Assembly: GCF_003855155.1 (NCBI RefSeq)
Contig: NZ_CP034073.1
Coordinates: 4,712,001-4,776,000, forward strand
From: Shewanella psychromarinicola
Lineage (GTDB): Bacteria > Pseudomonadota > Gammaproteobacteria > Enterobacterales > Shewanellaceae
Length of the DNA: 64,000 nt
Direction: 5' to 3'
Of this stretch, positions 17,717 through 25,083 are shown in pieces. Positions within the stretch are counted from its first letter, which is position 1; every line of letters starts with the position of its first letter. The notes beneath the pieces are model-generated. The model was not told the DNA's origin and ran no database searches. It saw only the letters and a program-made list of their open reading frames with translations. The position numbers and the translations under genes were made by a program.

Positions 17717-18625
17717 TTAGTTAGACACGGCTAATCGTGCCGTTTTCTCATATTTTCTAATCCACGTTTCGATGGTTCTTGGTGCTTGATAATCACTTGT
17801 AAAACGGTATCCGATAGATTCGCCGTACTCAGCAATACGAGAAACGGTTATTTGCGAGGCTTGATGTGGGTTTTTGAAGTCACCTTCAAGGTACAGCTTA
17901 ATTGCGAAGGCTTTAACTTTGTCTGACTTTTCAAATCGCTTGTTTCTACCTGACTTACCAGCTGTTGAAGAGGCTTCAATATGGCCTATAGCTTTCAGAA
18001 CTTTTTCCCTCATAGAAACCATTTCAGATTCTTGATGTGTTATCAGTTCTTTAATTAGATTATCTGCAAAAATATTGGCTTGGTCAGGTAAACCAGCTAG
18101 TTGACAAGCTAGAATACTTTTGAAAATACCAAAAAGATTTTCAGTTAACTCAGTTGGCAGTTTACCTAAGAGTTTTGATTTAATGGCTATAAAATTTGGA
18201 GTAATTAATTCATTAGCATTAGGGATAAAAATGTTAGCAATTTCTTTTAGTGAATTAGCATTAGTCACCATTTTTGCTTTTTCTGGTTGATTAACACCTC
18301 CCAATAAATTAAGAAAAAACTTAATTAAACTACTCCATAAATTACACCCAACTTTTTGGATAACATCTAAAACAGTTAACCCATTAGGGTCTTTAGCAAA
18401 TGCCTTAATTATTTCATCTTCTGTTGCGTTTTTGGGTGCTATAGAGTCGTATGCCTTGACAGCATTTATAAAATCCATAAGAGAAGTGACTATTGTTTCA
18501 AGCTCTATAGGTAAACTGTCTTGTTCAAGATCTGCTGCAAAGTCGTTAGACGAAGAGCTTGTCAGCATCTCGACTAAAGAGTGTCTGTCTATTGGTAGGG
18601 GAAAAGATGGATTTTCTTGGCTCAT
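17717..18625 (-). CDS. Hypothetical 302-aa protein with C-terminal HTH-like domain
   Basis: I know no family name. The N-terminal 200 residues are helical and rather hydrophobic in places (for example NLWSSLIKFFLNLLGG, NLFGIFKSILACQLAGLP) but without clear membrane segments. The C-terminal 80 residues (KSGRNKRFEKSDKVKAFAIK onward, to RTIETWIRKYEKTARLAVSN) look like a basic DNA-binding domain with two helical pairs. It is the gene nearest the tRNA end, transcribed inward, with AT-rich repeated TATAAATAG boxes before it. It could be an element regulator. Confidence 0.7.
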   Translation of the reverse strand: MSQENPSFPLPIDRHSLVEMLTSSSSNDFAADLEQDSLPIELETIVTSLMDFINAVKAYDSIAPKNATEDEIIKAFAKDPNGLTVLDVIQKVGCNLWSSLIKFFLNLLGGVNQPEKAKMVTNANSLKEIANIFIPNANELITPNFIAIKSKLLGKLPTELTENLFGIFKSILACQLAGLPDQANIFADNLIKELITHQESEMVSMREKVLKAIGHIEASSTAGKSGRNKRFEKSDKVKAFAIKLYLEGDFKNPHQASQITVSRIAEYGESIGYRFTSDYQAPRTIETWIRKYEKTARLAVSN

Positions 18626-18637
18626 TACAGACGACTT

Positions 18638-18675
18638 CTATTTAATCTATAAATAGGGAAATCTATTATAAATAG
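18638..18675 (-). promoter_or_regulatory. Repeated TATAAATAG boxes before the 302-aa gene
   Basis: TATAAATAG occurs at 18648-18656 and 18667-18675, exactly 19 bp apart. The first is part of an inverted repeat CTATTTA-N5-TAAATAG (18638-18656). They lie 13-50 bp before the start codon on the minus strand and may be operator sites overlapping a promoter, or iterons. Confidence 0.4.
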
Positions 18676-18765
18676 AGCGAAAAGTCTACAACTGAGGTTA
18701 ACTGAGTGAAATGGACATTATTCGAAATGGTTATAACAAAAAGTGCTAAAAAAGCACATTCCTGT

Positions 18766-18787
18766 GGTGGCACAGGGGCGGCACAGG
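18766..18787. repeat. Right paired 11-bp arm-type repeats
   Basis: Perfect 22-bp copy of the block at 8352-8373 (GGTGGCACAGG plus GGCGGCACAGG), in the same orientation and 50 bp inside attR. See the left copy for interpretation. A short hairpin GTGCTaaaaaAGCAC lies just to its left at 18743-18756. Confidence 0.75.
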
Positions 18788-18837
18788 ATTTGAGAAAATC
18801 TGTAACCTATTGAATTTAAAACACAAATAGCTCTACT

Positions 18838-18852
18838 TGGTCTCCCCACAGG
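18838..18852. other. Right attachment site (attR) inside tRNA-Arg
   Basis: TGGTCTCCCCACAGG, identical to attL at 8209. On the minus strand it is the encoded CCA end, discriminator, acceptor strand and the first bases of the T stem, so integration leaves the tRNA gene whole. Confidence 0.88.
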
Positions 18853-18913
18853 GACTCGAACCCCGATCGGCCGCTTAGGAGGCGGCTGCTCTATCCTGTT
18901 GAGCTATAGAGAG
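18838..18913 (-). tRNA. tRNA-Arg (anticodon CCT)
   Basis: This 76-nt gene on the minus strand folds fully. The acceptor CTCTCTA pairs with TGGGGAG, the D arm is GCTC/GAGC, the anticodon loop is CTCCTAA with CCT at positions 34-36, the T loop is TTCGAGT, and CCA is encoded. It reads AGG codons. Its 3' end serves as the integration site of the element to its left, a common role for this tRNA (argW in E. coli). Confidence 0.95.
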
Positions 18914-19012
18914 ACTCAGTGATTATACTGAGTTTAGAGTCGAATTAAACCTTTTAAATTTAATTGCTTGATTAATAACCAACTAATTCTTAACCATCCC
19001 TTTTGTTCTGGT

Positions 19013-19102
19013 CTATTTATTCAGCATCTATTTGTTAACGAGCTATTTATTAACGAGCTATGTCTTAACTCTCTATTTATTAAAAGTCTCTTTGTTAAAA
19101 GT
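19013..19102. repeat. Degenerate 15-bp tandem repeat, six units
   Basis: Six consecutive 15-mers follow each other without gaps: CTATTTATTCAGCAT, CTATTTGTTAACGAG, CTATTTATTAACGAG, CTATGTCTTAACTCT, CTATTTATTAAAAGT and CTCTTTGTTAAAAGT. They lie between the tRNA and the flgT stop codon. Non-coding; probably slippage-derived. Confidence 0.75.
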
Positions 19103-19132
19103 CACTTCTCTTAGACTTTAATGCTTATTGGC

Positions 19133-20341
19133 CTAATTCTTAATGGCAATGTCATTCAGTTGAATGTTATCTGCACTGTCTATGCCCTCAAGCATTGCCG
19201 TTGAACTGTCTTCGGTGACTTGTTCGATGACCACAGTGGCACGACTTTTAGTGGCGATGGCGCGCATAGAATTAAATCTATCTGGGATATTTTTTTGCAG
19301 TACGATTTGGAATTTATCACCCATTTTAACGCCGTTTTTTCGTCCTAAATTAATGATAATGCGGTCCCCTTGCCTGGCGACAATTTGGCCTAATAATGGC
19401 CGACAGTTTAATTGTTTATCCAGTGATATCACGCTTTGTTGAAAAATATCACTGATAGCCTGACCATAAGATGAACGCCAAAAACGTTGGTTAGCAGGTG
19501 ATACTGTTTCTTGTCTTTCAAATTCCCAAGGCGCTGATGTTGCGAAAGACTCTGTCCATACCTTTTCACCACTGATGCCATGGTAAAGGGTTAATTTAAA
19601 GATAAATTGCCTTAGCGGATCATCATCGATCAACCCCATATAACTGCTTTGCACGGGCTCGGTGGAGATATCAATAATTTCGGGTTGCAGCACATATTGG
19701 CTGTCGGTGATTTCACCTAACCAACTGGGTATGCGATAACCTTTAAAGTTAACCAACTGATTGGTGTTATCAATTTTTTCATCGGCATGTAATCGTACAA
19801 AACTGTATCGCGATTGCGCGTTGATAACCTTGCCTAATTGTTCGGTGATCCGTTGCTCAAAGTGTGCTAATTGGCCATAACGTAGCTGTTCGCGCTCTTG
19901 CAAATAGGATTGCGGCAACATAATGGCGGCTTTGAGGGATTGGCTTTTACATTGTCCATCGAATGCTTGTTCACTGAGATCAAGCTGTAAAACCACTGTA
20001 ATCATGTGTTCACTGATCATTTCACTCATTAATTCAACGTTATTAGCCGATCCCATGCGCTGAATTTGAAAGCTATCTTGAGTGAGTCGCCCTTGATTGA
20101 CTTGTTGTTCGCTGGAAAAGTTAACCCCGGCTTTTAAACTGGCATAGTTTAATGCCTGACTGATGGCCTCTTCGCGGGCTTTATCAATATCGCCATTAAC
20201 AATTTTAGCCTTGCCAGTAACTTCCATTTGCTCTGCCAATACCGACGGAGAAACACACAAGGCACTCAGCCATAGCATGGCTATTGCAGCAAGATGACTG
20301 AAGCTTTTAATTCGGTTAACAGGGCGGTGTCGGATCAACAT
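19133..20341 (-). CDS. flgT: FlgT, flagellar H-ring protein
   Basis: FlgT forms the H ring around the LP ring of sheathed or sodium-driven polar flagella and helps hold the T ring and stator. The 402-aa product has a signal peptide (NRIKSFSHLAAIAMLWLSAL region, cleavage after VLA). The N-terminal domain carries VTGKAKIVNGDIDKAREEAI, a middle domain follows, and the C-terminal domain has GRKNGVKMGDKFQIV, a motif typical of FlgT. I choose ATG 20341, which has AGGA upstream; the frame extends to 20380 without support. It is divergent from flgO-flgP. From memory of Vibrio, these three normally adjoin flgAMN, here 17 kb away. Confidence 0.9.
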   Translation of the reverse strand: MLIRHRPVNRIKSFSHLAAIAMLWLSALCVSPSVLAEQMEVTGKAKIVNGDIDKAREEAISQALNYASLKAGVNFSSEQQVNQGRLTQDSFQIQRMGSANNVELMSEMISEHMITVVLQLDLSEQAFDGQCKSQSLKAAIMLPQSYLQEREQLRYGQLAHFEQRITEQLGKVINAQSRYSFVRLHADEKIDNTNQLVNFKGYRIPSWLGEITDSQYVLQPEIIDISTEPVQSSYMGLIDDDPLRQFIFKLTLYHGISGEKVWTESFATSAPWEFERQETVSPANQRFWRSSYGQAISDIFQQSVISLDKQLNCRPLLGQIVARQGDRIIINLGRKNGVKMGDKFQIVLQKNIPDRFNSMRAIATKSRATVVIEQVTEDSSTAMLEGIDSADNIQLNDIAIKN

Positions 20342-20473
20342 ACTTTGTCCTAATGTCAAAAAATCGTCAATTTTGCACAATTGTGTAAATTAAGCTTACT
20401 CTATGTTTATTTAAAGCAAGAATTATGCCGACTACCTATATTGGTGGGTATTCTCTATGTTGTTCAATTACAG

Positions 20474-20500
20474 TAAAGCTTTTAGCGCATTTGCCGATAT
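20474..20500 (+). promoter_or_regulatory. Sigma-28 (FliA) promoter of flgO-flgP
   Basis: TAAAGCTT (20474-20481), an 11-base spacer and GCCGATAT (20493-20500) fit the flagellar sigma-28 consensus with one mismatch in each box. It lies 111 bp before flgO, so the H-ring genes are probably late flagellar genes here. Confidence 0.8.
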
Positions 20501-20611
20501 AAGGGTACAAATAATAAAGAGTAAACAATTGACCTTAGTTATCGATGACAAAGGCGATTAAATGACTCATTTATATTAAGACTTGCAGCATGATTTGTTA
20601 GAGGAATTATT

Positions 20612-21322
20612 ATGATTAACAGGCTTTTTATCCCCACTGTCATGCTGGCGTCGTTATCGTTAGCGGCATGTACCCAAACGCCTAATGCTGCCAGTAACCT
20701 TGCCTTTAGTAACAATGGTAACTATATCAAAGTGGCTGATGAAGATGAGGTTTATCGGGATAAGCTCACTTATGATATTCAAGCCGCAGGATTATCACCT
20801 AAAGGCCAGGTGAATGTATGGGCAGAAAAACTGGTCAACGAATTAGTGTTACAAAATGACGTATTACGCCCTGATCAACCACTGTTAATTACCACGCCGG
20901 TAATGACCAGCGATTTAAATGTAACCAATGAGTTAGCATTACAGTTACAGCAAGGATTACTCACAGCGTTTCACGCTCATGAATTTAATTTAGTCGATTT
21001 AAACGTGGCGACTAATTTACGCGCAACCGAACAAGGCGAGTTTATGCTGAGCCGAAATTGGGAGCTATTGCGAACAGATTTGCCCGTGTCACACGTATTA
21101 GTGTCAACCATGACCCTAACACCTGAAGGGATTGTATTTAACGCCCGAGTGGTAAATATAACCAATAATAGGGTCCTTTCTGCGGTGCAGTCATTTGTGA
21201 CGGCATCGAGCTTGTCAGGTTATTTGCAGCCTTCTGAAATAATCGAGTCGCGCGATGGTTTGCTGTATCGCCACCAAAAACGAGGCGACAGTCGTTACAC
21301 CGTATTAGGAGATAAGCAATGA
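20612..21322 (+). CDS. flgO: FlgO, flagellar outer-membrane H-ring lipoprotein
   Basis: This 236-aa lipoprotein has signal MINRLFIPTVMLASLSLAAC with the lipobox LAAC; Cys20 is the lipid anchor. The FlgO domain (about 70-200) contains WAEKLVNELVLQND, LLITTPVMTSDLNVTNELAL and VSHVLVSTMTLTPEGIVFNA. FlgO acts with FlgP and FlgT in the outer-membrane-associated disk of polar flagella. A sigma-28 promoter lies upstream, and its stop overlaps the flgP start by 4 bp (ATGA). Confidence 0.9.
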   Translation: MINRLFIPTVMLASLSLAACTQTPNAASNLAFSNNGNYIKVADEDEVYRDKLTYDIQAAGLSPKGQVNVWAEKLVNELVLQNDVLRPDQPLLITTPVMTSDLNVTNELALQLQQGLLTAFHAHEFNLVDLNVATNLRATEQGEFMLSRNWELLRTDLPVSHVLVSTMTLTPEGIVFNARVVNITNNRVLSAVQSFVTASSLSGYLQPSEIIESRDGLLYRHQKRGDSRYTVLGDKQ

Positions 21323-21765
21323 AATCTATGATGTTAGTTATGTTATTGCTGCTAACGGGCTGTATGAGCCATGGTAAAAATGTTCAGTTGGAAAACCCCG
21401 CGCCGGCTGCGTTTCCAACCTTAACCGCTATTGGGTATGCACCACTGGCAACGCAGCCCAGCAAGGAGCCATCACACCGTATTTTAATGGCGATGCAGGC
21501 ATCAAAAATTGCCGCCTACCGTGAGTTAGCGGAACAAGTTTATGGCCAACAAATATCTGCTAGCAGTAACGTTAGTGAGTGGTTATTAACTGATGACAAG
21601 GTTAAGTCCAGTGTTAGCGGCATTATCCGCGGCGCAAAGGTGGTAAAGACCTACCCTGCAGGTGAATTTTATGTCACTGAACTCGAACTGGATTTTAAAC
21701 AAGTATGGCAATTGTACGCGCAACAAAATCGCCCTACACGCTTGAAAAATGTGACTTACTTTTAA
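21319..21765 (+). CDS. flgP: FlgP, LPP20-family flagellar lipoprotein
   Basis: This 148-aa lipoprotein has a short signal MKSMMLVMLLLLTGC (lipobox LTGC) followed by the LPP20 domain. The stretch RILMAMQASKIAAYRELAEQ, VYGQQIS is characteristic, as is the ending VKTYPAGEFYVTELELDFKQ. FlgP is an outer-membrane component of the flagellar H ring or basal disk and is needed for motility in Vibrio and Campylobacter. It is translationally coupled to flgO, and a strong bidirectional terminator follows at 21896-21933. Confidence 0.92.
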   Translation: MKSMMLVMLLLLTGCMSHGKNVQLENPAPAAFPTLTAIGYAPLATQPSKEPSHRILMAMQASKIAAYRELAEQVYGQQISASSNVSEWLLTDDKVKSSVSGIIRGAKVVKTYPAGEFYVTELELDFKQVWQLYAQQNRPTRLKNVTYF

Positions 21766-21895
21766 GGTTCAGCTTCAAGCTTAAGATCCAAGATTTAGAC
21801 TTCGGACTTTAGCGTTAAGCGTTATTAGTTATGATAGGTAACTAGTGATTGTTGATTGACAGACATTAAGCCAAAATCGTCTACGAAATAGTAAT

Positions 21896-21933
21896 AAAAA
21901 TGCCGCTGATATTCGATATCAGCGGCATTTTTT
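21896..21933. terminator. Bidirectional terminator between flgP and the barrel protein gene
   Basis: The stem TGCCGCTGATAT / ATATCAGCGGCA (12 bp, perfect) with loop TCG is flanked by A and T runs on both sides. It can end the flgOP transcript and the convergent transcript of the outer-membrane protein gene. Confidence 0.9.
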
Positions 21934-22015
21934 GTTTTTATGTTTGAGCCGACTTTGCGAGGTTTTTAACACCACAATGAAGATTTAATCTGTCTTTTAG
22001 CGAGTGTGGTTGGAA

Positions 22016-22963
22016 TTAAAATTTAACCCCGAACACTAAGCCGAATGCCGCTTGATTCTCTATATCGTCAGTAAGATCAGGATTGCTTAATTCCATTTCA
22101 CCACCAAAATAATAACCAGCATAAACATTAAGGCTGACATTGTTGGTAGCTTGCCATCCGGTGCGCAAAAATCCGACCCACTCAGTCACTTCGATAGTTT
22201 GATCATCATCGGCAATTAAAAAACGCTCGGTGCGACGTGAACTGCCAACACCAAAACTTAAGTCACGATTGTATTGATAACTTAACTCCAAACCTGCTGG
22301 GCCACTAAAACCGGCTTGGAACGGGTTAGCGAGTACCCACTTATCGCTTATCTGCCAGCGAACCGCTAAATAAGGAATGGTACGCACTTCTGAAATATCA
22401 TTTAAATACGCAACCCCAAGGCCGAGCATATTGCCGGAGTCGAAACGATACATTCCCGATGCGACCACACCGTAACTTTGCGCATTTGACGCTGAGGCGG
22501 TGTCGGCATAAGCATATTGCAGTTTAGGCGCGACTAAAAACATCCAATGATTATCAGGACGATAAGATAATGATAAACCGCCACTGTACTGATTTATGCT
22601 CGACCAAGGTTGAGCACTGCTGCGTAGCTGGGTATTTTGGTTTATGCGCCAATCATAATCGAGGTTATCGTAGCCAAGGTTGGCACCGATAGACCACTGA
22701 CGATTGAGTGGCATGCTTGCTGAAAAGCTGGTTTTCCATGCATCTCGCTGTAATTCATTTGGGTTGGTATTATCGGCCCCAACATTAGCGGTGGCGGTTG
22801 ATGTACGAGCCACTGTGAATGAAAACGGTGAACGATCTGGTGCGGCAATCGCTTGCTGGCTTAACAGCAGGCCAGATGCACACATTATTGATAATAATGA
22901 TAATTTTAGTGATTTAAACCCGATTACCTTAACATCATCTAGCTTAGCGTTATAACGTGTCAT
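22016..22963 (-). CDS. Outer-membrane beta-barrel protein (DUF6268-like)
   Basis: This 315-aa protein begins at ATG 22963, giving a signal peptide (core LKLSLLSIMCASGLLLSQQA, cleavage after AIA). The frame extends to 23056 but the added residues look untranslated. The mature part consists of alternating short strands with many aromatic residues and ends in FGVKF, a C-terminal phenylalanine typical of Bam-assembled barrels. It resembles the DUF6268 group; no substrate is known. It lies just downstream of the tetR-like gene on the same strand (about 106 bp), so it could be co-transcribed with it and linked to the efflux system. Confidence 0.75.
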   Translation of the reverse strand: MTRYNAKLDDVKVIGFKSLKLSLLSIMCASGLLLSQQAIAAPDRSPFSFTVARTSTATANVGADNTNPNELQRDAWKTSFSASMPLNRQWSIGANLGYDNLDYDWRINQNTQLRSSAQPWSSINQYSGGLSLSYRPDNHWMFLVAPKLQYAYADTASASNAQSYGVVASGMYRFDSGNMLGLGVAYLNDISEVRTIPYLAVRWQISDKWVLANPFQAGFSGPAGLELSYQYNRDLSFGVGSSRRTERFLIADDDQTIEVTEWVGFLRTGWQATNNVSLNVYAGYYFGGEMELSNPDLTDDIENQAAFGLVFGVKF

Positions 22964-23069
22964 ATCAATCTGCTTCCCTTCAAATAATAAGATAAACTCA
23001 ATATTACTTTGGCTTAGTTGCTGTACTAATACTGTGATCTGGCCAATTAAGTTCAATTTTAAGTTGAGT

Positions 23070-23720
23070 TTATTTTAAGCCGACTTTATGAGCCCGTAAA
23101 AACATGTCGGCTGTGTCGTGTAAGTACTGCTGTCTGGTGAGCAGTAGGTCGCCTATTTCTAGGCCTAACTCCAAGCGTAATTTTAGTTCGCCAAATAACA
23201 TCAAACACAATCTTACCGCGCTTTCATGAGGATTTTCAAACAGATATACCCCATGCTCATTGACTTTTATTAAATAGTTTCTGATCAAGCCTAATATATG
23301 CTTTGGGCCCGCGTCATAAAATAGTTTAGACACTTCAGGATGCGTATCGGATTGAGCTACGCAGGTTTTAAATACAGTCATGGCTTCATTGCTGACAATC
23401 ATCTCACCAAATTGCAGAGCAAACAGCAAAATAACTCGTTGAGGTTGGCTTGCATCAATTAAAGCATTGTTAGTGAGTTGATGCACAACACATTTAGACT
23501 CAATCGCGGAAACGAATAAATCATCTTTGCAACCAAAGTGAGAATACACGGTTTGCTTTGACACTCCGGCATGCTTTGCCACTTCATCCATGCTGGTATG
23601 AGGAAAACCCTGATGACAAAAAAGTGTAATGGCAGACTCGAGTATCTGAGCCCGCTTTTGCTCACTGCAGCTCAAATGAATCTGTCCGTCGTTATTAAGC
23701 GATATAAGATCTTTTGTCAT
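23070..23720 (-). CDS. TetR/AcrR-family transcriptional repressor of the divergent efflux operon
   Basis: This is a 216-aa regulator. Residues about 20-67 form the TetR helix-turn-helix (AQILESAITLFCHQGFPHTS, MDEVAKHAGVSKQTVYSHFG). The C-terminal 145 residues are the helical ligand-binding and dimer domain, similar to the AefR/TetR_C_7 type. It is divergent from the membrane-fusion and RND pump genes, with two 16-bp palindromes in the shared region, so local repression of the pump is the natural reading. The inducing compound is unknown. Confidence 0.92.
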   Translation of the reverse strand: MTKDLISLNNDGQIHLSCSEQKRAQILESAITLFCHQGFPHTSMDEVAKHAGVSKQTVYSHFGCKDDLFVSAIESKCVVHQLTNNALIDASQPQRVILLFALQFGEMIVSNEAMTVFKTCVAQSDTHPEVSKLFYDAGPKHILGLIRNYLIKVNEHGVYLFENPHESAVRLCLMLFGELKLRLELGLEIGDLLLTRQQYLHDTADMFLRAHKVGLK

Positions 23721-23799
23721 GATTTTTCCGTAAGTTAGCCATTAAGCCATATCGTGTGTCTGCGTACTGCTCACTATTTAGTGTCATAGTAACCAAAAA

Positions 23800-23843
23800 T
23801 AGACTGGACAGTCTAGTTTTATAAAATTAGACTACCGAATCTA
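23800..23843. promoter_or_regulatory. Two palindromic operators for the TetR-family repressor
   Basis: TAGACTGGACAGTCTA (23800-23815) is a perfect inverted repeat. TAGACTACCGAATCTA (23828-23843) shares both TAGA/TCTA ends but has an imperfect centre. Their centres are 28 bp apart. They lie between the divergent regulator (start 23720) and the efflux operon (start 23962). Confidence 0.8.
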
Positions 23844-23961
23844 GTTAACATTTAAATTACATCTTGCGGTTGTTGTTAATGCATTCACTTATTGATATTA
23901 ACCTCTGCTCAGAAGACAAATCAACATTGACACAATCTGTTGCTTTTCAAGGAATAAACTT

Positions 23962-25083
23962 ATGTACGCGTCAAAGACATTCACCCCATTTATTCGATAC
24001 TGGGCGCTAGGTTTAAGCTTAATAGTGTTAAGCGGTTGTGGCTCTGAGGTAAAAGAACATTCGCAAACAATTGAGTATCAAACGGTATTGTCACAGACCT
24101 TAGTGCTAAATGACCATTATCAGTACATGCAAACCTATACTGGTACCATTCGCTCGGCAAATACCACCGGGATTGGTTTTGAGCTGGCGGGTAAGCTCAA
24201 TAATATCCTGGTCGACAGCGGCGATACGGTGACAAAAGGCCAAACATTAGCGCAGCTTGATACCGATTTATTAACTGCAGAAAAACAACAGCTACAAGCC
24301 AGTTTATTACAAACCCAAGCGGATATAGATTTAGCCAAAAATACCTTAGTACGCACTCAAAAGTTGAAGCTACAAAACTATGTTTCTGAGCAGCAACTCG
24401 ATGAAACCCAGCAACAAGTTATTAGCTTACAAGCCAACCAGAAACGTATAGAAGCAAGCTTAAGAGCCACTACGTTGAAACTTGAAAAATCAACATTACT
24501 TGCCCCGTTCAGTGGAAAAATCAGTCAACGTTTTCATAATGTCGGCGAAGTTATTGCATTAGGCAGTCCGGTTTTTACCTTAATCGGTAACAGTCAGCCG
24601 TTAGCTTATATTGGTGTGCCGATTGATATTGCTCAGCAATTAACCACCCAACAAATGGTGGATGTCCGTGTAGGCAAACAAACCTTTAGCGCTGAAATTG
24701 CGGGGATCAGTGCCGAAGTCAATACCATTAGCCGCACGGTTCAATTACGGATCCTTTTGCTTGATTCAGCCAGAGTGATCAATGGCGAAATAGCCTATCT
24801 CGCTTATCAACAAGATGTGCAACAACCCGGTTACTGGGTGCCCATGTCGGCATTAACTGATGGCGTGCGCGGCTTATGGAACGTATTTTTATTAGCCAAA
24901 GCAGAGCAAGATTACTATCTAATTGAACGCCGGGATGTAGATATTATCTATACCAATGAACAACAAGCGTATATTCAGGGCGCCATTCAAGCAACAGATA
25001 TGATTGTGTCGCAAGGATTGCATAAATTGGTGGTAAGCCAAAAAGTCACCCTTGCTCAAACTGAGCACGAGGGGGCGTTATGA
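23962..25083 (+). CDS. RND efflux periplasmic adaptor (membrane fusion) lipoprotein
   Basis: This 373-aa adaptor links an inner-membrane RND pump to an outer-membrane channel. It has a lipoprotein signal with lipobox LSGC (about residue 26). It also has a split lipoyl/barrel-sandwich domain (GFELAGKLNNILVDSGDTVT with KGQTLAQLD, and later LLAPFSGKISQRFHNVGEVI), an alpha-helical hairpin between them rich in Gln (about 105-165), and a beta-barrel domain. It overlaps the pump gene by 4 bp (ATGA). No outer-membrane factor gene is adjacent, so a TolC-like channel must be encoded elsewhere. Confidence 0.93.
   Translation: MYASKTFTPFIRYWALGLSLIVLSGCGSEVKEHSQTIEYQTVLSQTLVLNDHYQYMQTYTGTIRSANTTGIGFELAGKLNNILVDSGDTVTKGQTLAQLDTDLLTAEKQQLQASLLQTQADIDLAKNTLVRTQKLKLQNYVSEQQLDETQQQVISLQANQKRIEASLRATTLKLEKSTLLAPFSGKISQRFHNVGEVIALGSPVFTLIGNSQPLAYIGVPIDIAQQLTTQQMVDVRVGKQTFSAEIAGISAEVNTISRTVQLRILLLDSARVINGEIAYLAYQQDVQQPGYWVPMSALTDGVRGLWNVFLLAKAEQDYYLIERRDVDIIYTNEQQAYIQGAIQATDMIVSQGLHKLVVSQKVTLAQTEHEGAL

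Larger units (their letters stand above)
8209..18852. mobile_element. Integrative satellite-like element in tRNA-Arg(CCT) carrying a candidate defence module
   Basis: The element is bounded by 15-bp direct repeats, TGGTCTCCCCACAGG, at 8209-8223 and 18838-18852. The right copy is the 3' end of tRNA-Arg. Its backbone genes are a tyrosine recombinase next to the left end and, on the other strand, an AlpA-like regulator, two small proteins and a GPA-type HUH replication endonuclease. Between replication gene and integrase lie an SMC/ABC-type ATPase and an Mrr-STAND NTPase. There are no capsid, tail, packaging, conjugation or lysis genes. At 10.6 kb with integrase, AlpA and Rep it resembles phage satellites or replicating genomic islands. 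The class assignment is inference. Confidence 0.85.

Noticed and set aside
8209-18852. Full prophage
   Set aside because: No capsid, portal, terminase, tail or lysis genes; only integrase, AlpA, Rep and cargo are present.
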